Assembly: GCF_017874215.1 (NCBI RefSeq)
Contig: NZ_JAGGLB010000015.1
Coordinates: 155,274 to 219,273 of the forward strand
Origin: Paenibacillus eucommiae
GTDB taxonomy: Bacteria; Bacillota; Bacilli; Paenibacillales; NBRC-103111
DNA length: 64,000 bases
Direction of reading: 5' to 3'
The translations under genes and the position numbers were made by a program. Each line of letters starts with the position of its first letter. Position 1 is the first letter of the stretch. Shown piece after piece: positions 6,850 through 16,611 of this stretch. The notes beneath the pieces are model-generated. The model did not search any database. It was not told the DNA's origin and worked only from the letters and a program-made list of their open reading frames with translations.

Positions 6850-9800
6850 CTACATCTCCACAATTAATGCATTCTCAAAATAATAAATGTAAACCCCACC
6901 CAAAGGACGCTTCCAAATATGTTCGACAGCACGGGTATAAAGCCCGATTTGCAGCCTATAGCGCTCTCGCAGTTCCTCGATGCTCCGTCCTTGGACAGAA
7001 TCGGTTTTGTAATCGATCATAACGAGTCCTTGTTCATCCTCAAACAAGCAATCGATGACACCTTGTATAAGAACCGTTTCATTTTGCAATTCGGTATTTT
7101 CCGCTTCCGCTAAATAAATCTCTCCCGCAGGCAGACCAAAGCTGAAGGGCACCTCGCGTTCAATCTTAGTGGCAGCAACCATTCTTTGACCTAAATCCGT
7201 AGCAAAATAAGCAAGAATAGGCTCGATGTCCACAGAATCGTACTGAGCATTCGTCAGCAGCTTTCTTTCCAGCATACTGTCAAGAGCTGCTTGAATTATT
7301 TCGGCAGAAGGCTGGCGATCTAAGGGCAGGTTTTGCATCACTGCATGGATAACAGTCCCCCGTTCAGCGGATGTCAGCTTCTTCTCTTCCATAAATCTCG
7401 GTCTTCGCAGTTCTGAGGATCGTAAAAGCGAACCTTGTCCATCAGACTTGAAGAAAGCAGTGCCTTCAAGCTCATTAAGCCCAAAAAGTTTTGCCGCGGG
7501 AAGCTCTGCTTCATGCTCCATCCGATTAGCGGCCGAAAGGCGCTTCATTTCCGTTACCGTAGTCTTGGAGAACATTTGCTGCGCTGATGAATGTGGATAT
7601 TCCCATGACAGCCGCTGCTCCAGCAGCTCTTTCCAATCATCTGCTGTATGTACTTCTTCCATGCTCCGGACTGCTTCCATTCGCTCTGCATCCAAGGGAA
7701 TCGACTCAACAGTGTGATCTGCTGTTACTAGCTGCTCCGGGGTCAGTACAGTCAGCTTCCAGGCTGATGGATCCTCAAGCAGCTCAGATAGCGGCATCTC
7801 TTGCAAGCCAATTCTTGCCCTCCAGAGACCAGCGTCGGGATGTCTTAGCAGCGCTGGCCCCAGCCAATCCAAATAACTCCGAGCCTTAGCCAGCTCGAAA
7901 TCCGGCAGCATCCATTCAGAGCGCTGCAAATAACGGCCCCAGCGTTGAATCAGCTTATCCAAAGATTTAACAGTACCCAGCAGAATCAGCTTTTCCCTTG
8001 CTCTTGTCAATGCTACATACAAAATGCGCATCTCCTCTGCCAGCATCTCCAGCTTCATCCTTCTCCGGATCGCCAGCGAAGGCAGCGTCGGATAGCTCAC
8101 CCGCAGCTCTGTATCGACAAAGCGAGGCCCGAAGCCAAGCTCTTTATGCAGGTAAAAAGCAGCATTTAAATCACGCTGATTGAACTGCTTGGCCATTCCA
8201 GCTACAAAAACGACAGGGAACTCAAGACCTTTGCTTTTGTGTATGGAAAGTATCCGTACAACATCCTCCTGCTCACCAAGTGAACGTGCCGTTCCCAGAT
8301 CTCCTCCACTTTCCTGCATTCGTTCAATAAACCTCAAGAAACGAAACAAACCACGCAGCGTCGTGCTTTCATATTGTCTGGCACGATCATACAAGGCTCT
8401 GAGATTCGCTTGCCTCTGAACACCACCGGACAAACCGCCAACAAAATCATAATAACCCGTCTCTCTATAAATGCTCCAAATCAAATCAGCTAAAGAGCCT
8501 TGTCTGGCTTCAGTCCGCCATGTTTCCAGCTGATTTAGAAACCGGGACAAAGGATGCTCTGACAGCTCCTCTTCATTCATACCCGATACATAATTCAGAA
8601 CCGCATCATAGAAGAGCAGACCTGGCGCACCCGCACGTATCTTAGCCAGCTCATCAGCAGAAAGTCCGACAAGAGGGGATCGCACAGCGGCTGCAAGCGG
8701 GATATCCTGATAAGGATTATCGATCACTTTAAGCAACGACAGCATGACATCCACTTCAGTAGCGGAAAAGTACCCCGTGCTCAGGTCTGCGTAAGCGGGA
8801 ATTCCCTGCAGCTTTAGCTCTTCGATAAAGATCGGCGCCCATTGAGAAGTCGCTCTTAGTAAAATCACAATGTCACGATAATTCAGTGGTCTTGTACCAC
8901 CACTTTTTTTATCATGAACCCCAAAAGGTTCTGTCGAACCGCCAGTCCCCATTAGGCTTTTGATTTGCAGGCAAATTGCTCTCGCTTCCAGTTGAGCCGT
9001 CTCAAGCTCCTGTGCTTCCAAAGCCGGATCTTGCTCACTGGCTGCTCCAGCGGCGTCCTGCTCGCTTTCCTCCATATCCTCCGAAGCCCTGACCTCTTCA
9101 GTATCTTCGAGACCAGCAGCATCGACTGTGCGGTCCACAAGCACCATCTCTACCGAGCAATCGCTCCCCGATGCCGGATACCCTGCCCCATAAGCCAGCT
9201 CAGCGCGCTCATCATAGGCAATTTCCCCAACCTTCTCATTCATAAGCTGTTTGAACAGAAAATTCACAGCATCGACGACCTGCGTTCTGCTGCGAAAATT
9301 ACGGGCTAAATCAATGCGAAGTCCTTCACCCGACGCATCGCTCCTGTATGCTTTATACTTTTCCAGAAAAAGTCCAGGCTCAGCCAGCCGAAAGCCGTAA
9401 ATGCTCTGCTTCACATCCCCCACCATAAAGCGGTTTCCTGGCTTCGGCCGGGCAATCAGCTCCAATATCGCTTCTTGAACACGGTTCGTGTCCTGATATT
9501 CATCCAGCAGAACCTCAGCAAACTGCCGGCGATACTCTATCGCAGCCTGTGAAGGTCTCAGCTCATCCGGAGTGGATAGCGGATCACAAAGAATTTGCAA
9601 TGTGTAGTGCTCCAAATCGGCAAAATCGATCAAGCCCTTCTCCGCCTTGGCCGCTTGATACCGATTGCCAAAATCCAGTACCAGATCAACCAGAGTATGA
9701 AGGACAGGAGCAAGAAGCTCGATTTCCGCGGCAAATTGCTCCTCCGTTCTTCCGAACAGCTCCTCCCGAATGCTGTTAACCCTATCCTTCGCTTGGTTCC

Positions 9801-10803
9801 TTAACTCTTTAACCTGCTCCTGAATATCCTTGTCGATGCTGTCACCCTTGCAAGGCTTCAGTTTACCGAATTCATAAGCTTGAAACGCATCATACATATT
9901 ATGCCAAGTTCCCTTTGCTGCTCGAAGCAGCCCTTCAATGAGCAAAAGATCCTCTTGCAAATTACCCAAATAAGGTGTGGGGCCTGCAGGTAATCCAGCC
10001 AGTCCTTGCGCTTGAACGATCAGATCCGACGCACCCTCAAGCTCCAGCAGACAATCCTGAATGAGGCTGCGCTGCCATACCTGCAAATCGGCAGGTTCAG
10101 AAGCCGCTGCAGCATAAAGCACGGACTCCGACCCATCACTCAAGGGATACACCGAAACATTCGACTCGCGCTGTCCGAACATCGATGCCATCAACCTCAA
10201 CCACTGCTCAGGCCAAGGATGGCTGCGCGACACATCATACAGCTTTTGTACCAGCTGCATAAGAGCATCGTCACTGCGTTCGCCGCTAAAGGAATCCACT
10301 AGCCGCCAAAAGCTGCTTTCTTCCTTACTTTCGGCATAATACTCCTCCAGCAGCTCCTCCAGCAAATCTTGCCTCAGCAGCTCTGCTTCGGTTTCATTTG
10401 CTATGCGAAAGCCGGGGTCCAGATGGATCAGGCTGAAGTAACGCTGGATAACCTCCAGACAGAAGGAATGCAGTGTAGTAATGGAAGCACGTCCCATAAG
10501 CGCAAGCTGCTTGCGCAAATGCTGCGATTTCGGCTCTCGCAGCAGCTCCTTCTCTAAAGCTTCACGAATCCGATGCTTCATCTCGGAAGCCGCCGCCTTC
10601 GTAAATGTGGCCACGAGCAGCCTGTCTACGTCAATCGGCTCCCATGCATCAGATATTCGACGGATAATTCGCTCAACGAGCACGGCGGTTTTTCCAGAGC
10701 CTGCCGCTGCTGCAACCAGCATATTTTGTCCGCCTGATGCTATTGCCTTCCATTGATCATCCGTCCAAGTACTATTGGATGGTTTCTGCTGCTGTGTTTG
10801 CAC
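6850..10803 (-). CDS. addA: ATP-dependent helicase/nuclease subunit A
   Basis: The 1317-residue protein is a UvrD/Rep-type superfamily 1A helicase with a C-terminal RecB-like nuclease. Walker A is AAAAGSGKT at about 31-39; the DEYQDTN motif II and the VGDVKQSIYGFR segment lie near residues 430-480; the nuclease motif with DYKTD is at about 1250-1268. AddAB unwinds and resects double-strand DNA ends and converts to recombination mode at a Chi-like site. addB precedes it by 33 bp. A Ser/Glu/Ala-rich acidic stretch at about 570-610 looks like a lineage-specific insertion. Confidence 0.97.
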   Translation of the reverse strand: MQTQQQKPSNSTWTDDQWKAIASGGQNMLVAAAAGSGKTAVLVERIIRRISDAWEPIDVDRLLVATFTKAAASEMKHRIREALEKELLREPKSQHLRKQLALMGRASITTLHSFCLEVIQRYFSLIHLDPGFRIANETEAELLRQDLLEELLEEYYAESKEESSFWRLVDSFSGERSDDALMQLVQKLYDVSRSHPWPEQWLRLMASMFGQRESNVSVYPLSDGSESVLYAAAASEPADLQVWQRSLIQDCLLELEGASDLIVQAQGLAGLPAGPTPYLGNLQEDLLLIEGLLRAAKGTWHNMYDAFQAYEFGKLKPCKGDSIDKDIQEQVKELRNQAKDRVNSIREELFGRTEEQFAAEIELLAPVLHTLVDLVLDFGNRYQAAKAEKGLIDFADLEHYTLQILCDPLSTPDELRPSQAAIEYRRQFAEVLLDEYQDTNRVQEAILELIARPKPGNRFMVGDVKQSIYGFRLAEPGLFLEKYKAYRSDASGEGLRIDLARNFRSRTQVVDAVNFLFKQLMNEKVGEIAYDERAELAYGAGYPASGSDCSVEMVLVDRTVDAAGLEDTEEVRASEDMEESEQDAAGAASEQDPALEAQELETAQLEARAICLQIKSLMGTGGSTEPFGVHDKKSGGTRPLNYRDIVILLRATSQWAPIFIEELKLQGIPAYADLSTGYFSATEVDVMLSLLKVIDNPYQDIPLAAAVRSPLVGLSADELAKIRAGAPGLLFYDAVLNYVSGMNEEELSEHPLSRFLNQLETWRTEARQGSLADLIWSIYRETGYYDFVGGLSGGVQRQANLRALYDRARQYESTTLRGLFRFLRFIERMQESGGDLGTARSLGEQEDVVRILSIHKSKGLEFPVVFVAGMAKQFNQRDLNAAFYLHKELGFGPRFVDTELRVSYPTLPSLAIRRRMKLEMLAEEMRILYVALTRAREKLILLGTVKSLDKLIQRWGRYLQRSEWMLPDFELAKARSYLDWLGPALLRHPDAGLWRARIGLQEMPLSELLEDPSAWKLTVLTPEQLVTADHTVESIPLDAERMEAVRSMEEVHTADDWKELLEQRLSWEYPHSSAQQMFSKTTVTEMKRLSAANRMEHEAELPAAKLFGLNELEGTAFFKSDGQGSLLRSSELRRPRFMEEKKLTSAERGTVIHAVMQNLPLDRQPSAEIIQAALDSMLERKLLTNAQYDSVDIEPILAYFATDLGQRMVAATKIEREVPFSFGLPAGEIYLAEAENTELQNETVLIQGVIDCLFEDEQGLVMIDYKTDSVQGRSIEELRERYRLQIGLYTRAVEHIWKRPLGGVYIYYFENALIVEM

Positions 10804-10836
10804 TCCGCTGATAACCCCCTTGCCCGATTGTTGGAT

Positions 10837-13800
10837 TTAATTTACAACTAGCTCCATATCATGCCACACCTGCTCTTTGCTGCGCTGCCGCAAAACCCGA
10901 ATCTCATTCCCTTCAAAAAGCGGGTCAATTTGGCATACAGATTGATAAGAGCACTGCTGGCAGGCTATTTTCTTACCGATTCGATACGGCGCGATTTCAA
11001 CATGGCCTTCTGTTATTGCCGTGCCGATTTGCTTGATTTGCTGCCTCACATAATTTCTTAACGTGTTCCATTGATTTTCCGTAGCTACGGAGGAGCTGCT
11101 GTAGAAGCTGCCGTCTTTTTTGATGGCAAGAGGAAGCAGCTGCGAATGACCGGACGAGTGCTTGAAATAATCATCCATTCGCTGGGCAACATCAGGGTCA
11201 GCCGTAACCAGCCCTTTCATTTTAAATCTTTTGCGCAGCTCCTTCTCCACTTCCTCTGGAGCTAATGAATTGGCAACCTGCAGCATGGGATTATGCACAT
11301 GAAAATAAAGTACCCCGGCAGGTAAAGCTTCGATTCCTAGCCATTCCTCGGCATGCGTGAGGATAACATCTAAGTAGGTGAGCATCTGCAGCGAGAGCCC
11401 ATGATAAACCTCAGACAAGGATAAATTCGTTTGACTTGATTTATAATCAATAACCCTTAGAAGTACACCTTTCTCACCTTCTGCACAATCAACCCGGTCA
11501 ATACGCCCAATGATCTCCATCGTACAACCATTTTCCAGCTCAAACATAAGTGGCGGAAGCTCTTTGCCGGGCCCAAAATCAACCTCCAAGCGAAGCGGAA
11601 CGAATTCCCCGCGCCTTGCATGCTCGCTAAGGACAATTGCGGTTTTACCGACCACCTGCTTCAATTTCCTGGCGATATATTGATAACGGCTTGAGCTTAG
11701 CAAAATTTCACCTTGCAGCCTAGGAGCGAGTGTTTCAACCACCTGCGCTGATCGTTCCATGCAGGCTTCATTGGATAATGAGCCCCAGTCTACTTGCTCC
11801 ACTTGAAGCTGCTGGGCAAATTCACTAAGTGCTGCATGAAATAACTGCCCAATGTCCGGTGCCTCAAGCTTATAAACTCGCCGTTCCTGGAGCCTAAGCC
11901 CATGGGATGCGAAATGTGAAAATGGACAAGCCACATAACGCTCCATTCTTGAAACACTTGCCCGTAGATGCTTACCATATAGAAGCTTGCTTGTAGCCAG
12001 CCCCAGGCTGGTCTCGCGATTTGTGTACAGCAGTCCGTTCACAAGCGATTGCAGCTTAAAGCTCCATTCCGGCCGAGCAACATACCAGTTATACGCCTCC
12101 CACCACAAATCGGCCATCCGGCCGCCATGCATCCAATGCTTCATGCGGACAGCCAAATAAGAAAGCGCCTGAGAAGGATGGGCTATGTAATCAGACTGCT
12201 GAATCTCTTCCATCTCTGCGGTAGGCTCTACGAATAATAAAGCTGGCTTCACAGCAGGGAAAAGAGAGCGAATCTGACGAATAAGCTCCGAAGGAAGCAG
12301 CATCTTGCCTTCCTCATCAGCAAGCGGATAGCTGAGCCACAGCCGCCGGCTTGGCACAGTTAAAGAAGTGTAGATCACGAAAGCTTCGTCCAGCAATTTG
12401 CGTTCGCTTCCTTCAGCCATAGGCAGGCCGGTTTGCTGCAGCAGCTCCCTCTCTCCTTCTGATAGCACTCCGTTCTCCTGCATCTGTGCAGGAATGACGC
12501 CGTCATTGACACCTAATAAATAGGCATATTCTATGCCACTCGAACGTGTTCGGTCCATGCTTCCAATAAGCACCTGATCCATAGAGGGAGGAACCAGACC
12601 AAGCTTCATACTCTCTAGTCCTGTATCTACTAGCCCAGCGAACAATTCGAAAGCAACAACCTCATCCCCCATAGTCTCCACGAGCTGATCCAGCATATCC
12701 ATGATCTTGTTCCACAGCTGGCTATGCTCTCTTGCTTTTTCCGGCTTCCCTGTTTGCAGTGCACCTACGCTCCAGGCATCAAGCTTGTCGGCCGCTTGTA
12801 CATCCAGTAAAAGCTGATACAATGCTGCTGTTTGGTCCTTTATGGTGCGGGCACTTTTCAGACGCAAGGCAAAAGCATGCAGCGGCTTCACAATCCATTG
12901 GCGGCTAATGTGAATCTGCTCCAGGAATTTCTCCTCAGCAGCTTCAGCAGATTGTGATGTAGTTGTCGCATCCAGCCCTGCTTTCAGCCTGTATGTCCAA
13001 GGCTTGTTGTCCGTCCATCTCGTGCCTCTAATGCCGAATGCCAGCACATAATTTTCTAAACGGTCGAACATCATTCGCTGTTCATTTTGAATCGGGTATG
13101 GCAGCAGCAAATCTGTCTTCACACAACGAAAAACAGCGTCATAATGCCAATTATGCTGCACAATCTCGATCGCAGAACGGATAAACTCGACTAACGGATG
13201 ATGCAGAACCGTACGTTTCTGATCAAAAAAATGGGGGATTCCACAATCGGTCAAAGCCGAGCGAAGTAAATCCTCGTAGCTTTCCATATTTCTTACCATG
13301 ATCGCGATATTGCGGTAACGAACACGGTCCTCACGAACAAGCTGCAAAATATTCCGCACAGCCCCTTCAACCTCGGCCCGGCGATTTACGGCTTCTTTGA
13401 TAATCAACTGTTCCTCTACCGTACGCTGTATGAGCCGCTCGTCTTGTATCCCATTTCTCAGCTGATCATTGTCAGCATCAACCCGTCCAAAAGCATGCTT
13501 ACCGCCGCTAATCCGATGCTCAAAAGCTTTCTCCAAATGCCTGAGTACTGGACTTTCCACAAATCTCGGTGAATGCTCTGCTGCTACTACAACAGTCTCT
13601 ACTTCCTGATTTCCCAGACGTTCGACGATTTCTTGCAGCCGTATCATCGTTCTTGCCGTAGGATGAAATACATCCAGCTCATCTGGCTCGTCACCAGCCT
13701 GCCATGCACGATCCAGACAAAGTGTTATACTAACCTGCTGCGAAAACTCCATCAATCGCTCGAGAACAGCAAATTCCTGCGGAGTAAAGCCATGAAAGCC

Positions 13801-14421
13801 GTCAATCCAAATCGTTGCCTGCTGCAAGTAAGCAGAAAATGGGATTTGCTCAGCAAGAAGCGCCAAGTAATCCTCGCCATCCAAATATTGACGCGACAGC
13901 TCTTGCTCGAAATCCTTATAAAGAAGACGTAAATCATGCAGCTTATCCCCAAGCAGCCTGCTCTCTCCAAGCTGTGAAGCCCTTCGGTTCCGATGCTCCT
14001 CCAGCTGCTCAGCACTTACGCAATATCTCTTAAACTCTGTGAACAGCTCATTAACCCGATCTACAAAACCCATTTGCTCTGCCGAATTATGAAATAAACG
14101 AAGCTCATCTTTTCTTTTATGTAAAATGCTGTATAACAGCAGCTTCTTTCCTGTATCGTCAATCGGCGGCCGGGCTGTCCCACCCTGCTCCTGCATAACA
14201 CGCCAGGCCAGACGATGAAAGCTGAGCACCTGCGCACGGATCATTCCGCCAAGCTCAGGCATAGATACCAGAGCATGTTCAGCTTGGAAGGTAGCCTGCT
14301 CAGGCACTAGCAGAATAAGTGGCCGCCCCTCTGGCTGACTTTTCAGCTGATCACTAATTTCCTTCAGGCATCGCTGGCTCTTCCCGCTCCCAGCTCTACC
14401 GATGATAAATCGAATGGACAT
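10837..14421 (-). CDS. addB: ATP-dependent helicase/nuclease subunit B
   Basis: The 1194-residue protein starts with a nucleotide-binding motif GRAGSGKS (8-15) and ends in a RecB-like nuclease domain with GRIDRVD and VIDYKSS. Four cysteines expected for the AddB iron-sulfur staple are present: one in the segment YVACPFS, and a C-x2-C-x5-C cluster (CQQCSYQSVC) near the C-terminus. AddB reads the recombination hotspot sequence and cuts the 5' strand. It is the first gene of the addB-addA operon. ATG at 14421 is preceded by AGGAGG. Its leader carries a terminator-like hairpin. Confidence 0.97.
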   Translation of the reverse strand: MSIRFIIGRAGSGKSQRCLKEISDQLKSQPEGRPLILLVPEQATFQAEHALVSMPELGGMIRAQVLSFHRLAWRVMQEQGGTARPPIDDTGKKLLLYSILHKRKDELRLFHNSAEQMGFVDRVNELFTEFKRYCVSAEQLEEHRNRRASQLGESRLLGDKLHDLRLLYKDFEQELSRQYLDGEDYLALLAEQIPFSAYLQQATIWIDGFHGFTPQEFAVLERLMEFSQQVSITLCLDRAWQAGDEPDELDVFHPTARTMIRLQEIVERLGNQEVETVVVAAEHSPRFVESPVLRHLEKAFEHRISGGKHAFGRVDADNDQLRNGIQDERLIQRTVEEQLIIKEAVNRRAEVEGAVRNILQLVREDRVRYRNIAIMVRNMESYEDLLRSALTDCGIPHFFDQKRTVLHHPLVEFIRSAIEIVQHNWHYDAVFRCVKTDLLLPYPIQNEQRMMFDRLENYVLAFGIRGTRWTDNKPWTYRLKAGLDATTTSQSAEAAEEKFLEQIHISRQWIVKPLHAFALRLKSARTIKDQTAALYQLLLDVQAADKLDAWSVGALQTGKPEKAREHSQLWNKIMDMLDQLVETMGDEVVAFELFAGLVDTGLESMKLGLVPPSMDQVLIGSMDRTRSSGIEYAYLLGVNDGVIPAQMQENGVLSEGERELLQQTGLPMAEGSERKLLDEAFVIYTSLTVPSRRLWLSYPLADEEGKMLLPSELIRQIRSLFPAVKPALLFVEPTAEMEEIQQSDYIAHPSQALSYLAVRMKHWMHGGRMADLWWEAYNWYVARPEWSFKLQSLVNGLLYTNRETSLGLATSKLLYGKHLRASVSRMERYVACPFSHFASHGLRLQERRVYKLEAPDIGQLFHAALSEFAQQLQVEQVDWGSLSNEACMERSAQVVETLAPRLQGEILLSSSRYQYIARKLKQVVGKTAIVLSEHARRGEFVPLRLEVDFGPGKELPPLMFELENGCTMEIIGRIDRVDCAEGEKGVLLRVIDYKSSQTNLSLSEVYHGLSLQMLTYLDVILTHAEEWLGIEALPAGVLYFHVHNPMLQVANSLAPEEVEKELRKRFKMKGLVTADPDVAQRMDDYFKHSSGHSQLLPLAIKKDGSFYSSSSVATENQWNTLRNYVRQQIKQIGTAITEGHVEIAPYRIGKKIACQQCSYQSVCQIDPLFEGNEIRVLRQRSKEQVWHDMELVVN

Positions 14422-14488
14422 CGAGAGCCTCCTAGCAAACTATTTTAACTAACTGATTTTAGTACTATTATTCTAGCACACTTTCCTC

Positions 14489-14527
14489 AAAAAAGCGGAG
14501 GATCTCAATGGAAATGTCTACCTCCGC
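14489..14527 (-). terminator. Terminator-like hairpin in the addB leader
   Basis: GCGGAGG (14495-14501) and CCTCCGC (14521-14527) form a 7-bp GC-rich stem. On the minus strand it is followed by six T (complement of 14489-14494). It lies 68 bp upstream of addB and about 34 bp downstream of a good minus-strand promoter, so it would act as an attenuator or end a short RNA. Confidence 0.6.
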
Positions 14528-14567
14528 AGCAATATCATAGAAGCAATCGAATTGGTTGTTTGCACAT

Positions 14568-14596
14568 ATTATAGAACATTTGTTTGCTTGAATCAA
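14568..14596 (-). promoter_or_regulatory. Candidate promoter of addB-addA or of a short leader RNA
   Basis: On the minus strand TTGATT (complement of 14591-14596) and TATAAT (complement of 14568-14573) have a 17-base spacer. A transcript would start near 14561, meet the hairpin at 14489-14527 and then enter addB. The rest of the 494-bp gap up to the TetR gene holds no gene; at about 14628-14680 a low-complexity stretch repeats CATCTAGCT-like units. Confidence 0.6.
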
Positions 14597-14823
14597 ATTC
14601 TGTCCAAGAGGAAAAAGGCTGCTTTTAGTCATCCGGGTCATCCATCCAGGCCATCTAGCTCATCTAGCTCATTTAGGTCAGCAAGCTACATTAACTCCCC
14701 TCTACACTTTTCTGTTTTATCTGCAAAATAATGCCCAAATAATTATCTTGTGAATTTGCACTTACCTCAGAAAAAAATAAAAGAAGACAAGATCAAAAAT
14801 GAACACAAATATCCCTCCAACGG

Positions 14824-14852
14824 TTGCAAATCATAAGCATATATATTACAAT
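14824..14852 (+). promoter_or_regulatory. Promoter of the TetR gene at 14916
   Basis: TTGCAA (14824-14829) and TACAAT (14847-14852) with a 17-base spacer. The operator palindrome at 14868-14881 lies just downstream, over or right after the expected start point. Confidence 0.65.
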
Positions 14853-14867
14853 GATTCCACGATAGTA

Positions 14868-14881
14868 ATTGGTTAATCAAT
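14868..14881. promoter_or_regulatory. Putative TetR operator, site 1
   Basis: ATTGGTTAATCAAT is a 14-bp palindrome with a single mismatched pair. A related palindrome, followed by the same AATAACA context, is found in front of the reductase gene at 15461-15472, so both promoters are probably controlled by the TetR protein encoded between them. Confidence 0.65.
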
Positions 14882-14915
14882 AACAGATAAAAAAATGAAC
14901 TGGAGTGCTTAAGCT

Positions 14916-15437
14916 ATGGTAAAGGGAACCTCGTCTGCTGCTAGCCGCCGCACCGACATTGTATCTGCTGCAATTGAAGTATTTGCGGAAATCGGCTATT
15001 TTCGGGCTACAACTGCGCAGGTAGCTGAGCGTGCAGCCATCTCGCAGCCTTACGTGTATCGCTTTTTTACAAAAGAATCACTGTTGGTGGAATCATTGGA
15101 TGTATCTTGGCAGCGAATCGTCCAGGCTTTTCAACATGTAATTGACTCATCAGAGCCCCAGCAGCTTGAAGATGGCTTTATCCAGGCCTACGAGGAGATT
15201 ATGCTCGAGCATCGCAATGAGATCCTGCTTCAAATGCAGGCACAGACTATCCAAGAAACGCAGGTCCGCAATTCGATGCAGCAGGGGATTAACCAAGTGA
15301 AACAGTTGGTACTGAATGCTTTTCAGCAGGCCGGAATTGCAAATGCTTCAGAAAGAACATCAGATTTTCTGGCAAGAGGCATGTTGTGCAATGTGGCAAT
15401 GGCGATGGATATGCCGGATTTGATGGCAAAAAGATAG
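14916..15437 (+). CDS. TetR/AcrR family transcriptional regulator
   Basis: A 173-residue regulator with an N-terminal helix-turn-helix (about residues 12-57; TAQVAERAAISQPYVYRFF is the recognition part) and a helical ligand domain. It lies directly before an SDR-like gene on the same strand. Each of the two genes has a related palindrome in its 5' region, which points to autorepression plus control of the reductase. The inducer is unknown. Confidence 0.9.
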   Translation: MVKGTSSAASRRTDIVSAAIEVFAEIGYFRATTAQVAERAAISQPYVYRFFTKESLLVESLDVSWQRIVQAFQHVIDSSEPQQLEDGFIQAYEEIMLEHRNEILLQMQAQTIQETQVRNSMQQGINQVKQLVLNAFQQAGIANASERTSDFLARGMLCNVAMAMDMPDLMAKR

Positions 15438-15460
15438 ATAAAAATTTTTTTATATATTGT

Positions 15461-15472
15461 GATTGATCAATC
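15461..15472. promoter_or_regulatory. Putative TetR operator, site 2
   Basis: GATTGATCAATC is a perfect 12-bp palindrome 29 bp before the start of the reductase gene. It shares the core and the trailing AATAACA with site 1 in front of the TetR gene. Confidence 0.65.
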
Positions 15473-15500
15473 AATAACAAATGCAAAGGAGATGGTAAGT

Positions 15501-16472
15501 TTGAAGAAAGCAATCGTTTTGGGTGCTACAGGTGGAGTAGGAAACCCGCTAACGGCGGAATTAATAAAAAGGGGGATAGAAACAGTAGCGTTTGGGCGAT
15601 CGGCGCAAAAACTTCAGAGCCTTGCGCAAGAGCTTGGAAATCCATCATTGCTGCAGCTTGAGACGGGGGATGCGTTCAGCCCTGAGGACATTGTGAGGGC
15701 ATCAGGGGGAGCAGATGTGATCTTCCACAGCGCTAATATTCCTTATCACGAAATGGAGTCACGGCTCCTCCCGCTCGGTGAAGCTGTTATGGAAGCGGCC
15801 GAACGCATGGGAGCAAAAGTTGTAATCGTCGATGGCATCTATCCATACGGCAGAAAAACAACCGATAAGGCAACAGAGGAACATCCTAAACGGCCGCACA
15901 CGCGCAAAGGAAAAGTACGGCTTGCCTACGAGGAGCTGATTTTCAGTCAGCGCTGGCTCAAGGCAAAACCTCTTATTGTACGGCTTCCCGACTACTACGG
16001 GCCTTCAGCAAAAGCATCCTATCTCTCCGTAACGATGGAAGCAATCGCTGCAGGTAAGCCAACTGCCTTTATTGGGAACATGACCGTCCCGCGCGAATAT
16101 GTATACCTGCCTGACGCTGCCCGTATGATTGTTGAGATAGCCGGGCGAGGTGAATCGTTTGGTCAAAATTGGCATATTCCAGGCCCAGACGTTATCTCAG
16201 GACATGACTTGGTCCGTTTCGCCCGGCAGGCAAGCGGAAAGCGCAAGGCAGTCATTCCACTCGGACGCATCGGCTTATCACTACTTGGACTTTTTAATCC
16301 GGTGATGAAAGAGGTTGTAGAGATGCTCTATCTCACTGAAGAGCCTTTCGTTCTGAGCGGCGAGAAATATGAGCGAGTTATCGGACCAATCTCATGGACA
16401 CCCCACGAGCAAGCGATCAGAGAAACAATCCACAGCTTGATGAACCACAACAGAACAGCAAGTTCTAAATAG
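15501..16472 (+). CDS. NAD(P)-binding SDR-like (NAD-dependent epimerase/dehydratase) protein
   Basis: A 323-residue protein beginning MKKAIVLGATGGVGNP, a Rossmann nucleotide-binding motif GATGGVG at residues 8-14. The start is taken as TTG at 15501, because AAAGGAGA lies 8 bases ahead; an in-frame GTG at 15459 would overlap the operator and has no ribosome site. The extended-SDR fold is suggested by the middle region (VRLPDYYGPSAKASY; VYLPDAARMIVEIAG), but the usual catalytic Tyr-x3-Lys is not clearly placed. The substrate is unknown. Control by the adjacent TetR protein is likely. Confidence 0.82.
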   Translation: MKKAIVLGATGGVGNPLTAELIKRGIETVAFGRSAQKLQSLAQELGNPSLLQLETGDAFSPEDIVRASGGADVIFHSANIPYHEMESRLLPLGEAVMEAAERMGAKVVIVDGIYPYGRKTTDKATEEHPKRPHTRKGKVRLAYEELIFSQRWLKAKPLIVRLPDYYGPSAKASYLSVTMEAIAAGKPTAFIGNMTVPREYVYLPDAARMIVEIAGRGESFGQNWHIPGPDVISGHDLVRFARQASGKRKAVIPLGRIGLSLLGLFNPVMKEVVEMLYLTEEPFVLSGEKYERVIGPISWTPHEQAIRETIHSLMNHNRTASSK

Positions 16473-16512
16473 GCTCTCAACAAGCACTTAACCAATTTAA
16501 TATACGAAAAAA

Positions 16513-16553
16513 AGGAGCTACTTAAAAGTGTTTAACTTTTGAGACAGCTCTTC
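16513..16553. terminator. Bidirectional terminator between convergent genes
   Basis: AGCT (16516-16519) and AGCT (16546-16549) close a longer hairpin that includes AAAAGT and ACTTTT. The minus strand reads into a run of seven T (complement of 16507-16513) and the plus strand into CTTCTTT. It separates the reductase gene from the methyltransferase gene, which point towards each other. Confidence 0.7.
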
Positions 16554-16611
16554 TTTAAATGATGATATGACCGAGGAGAAGATGATACGACCAGTAGTAG
16601 GTTGTACTTGT

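Noticed and set aside
6700..6850. Guanidine (ykkC) riboswitch ahead of the SMR genes
   Set aside because: No conserved ykkC-motif sequence is visible; promoter, operator and the TetR gene fill the region.
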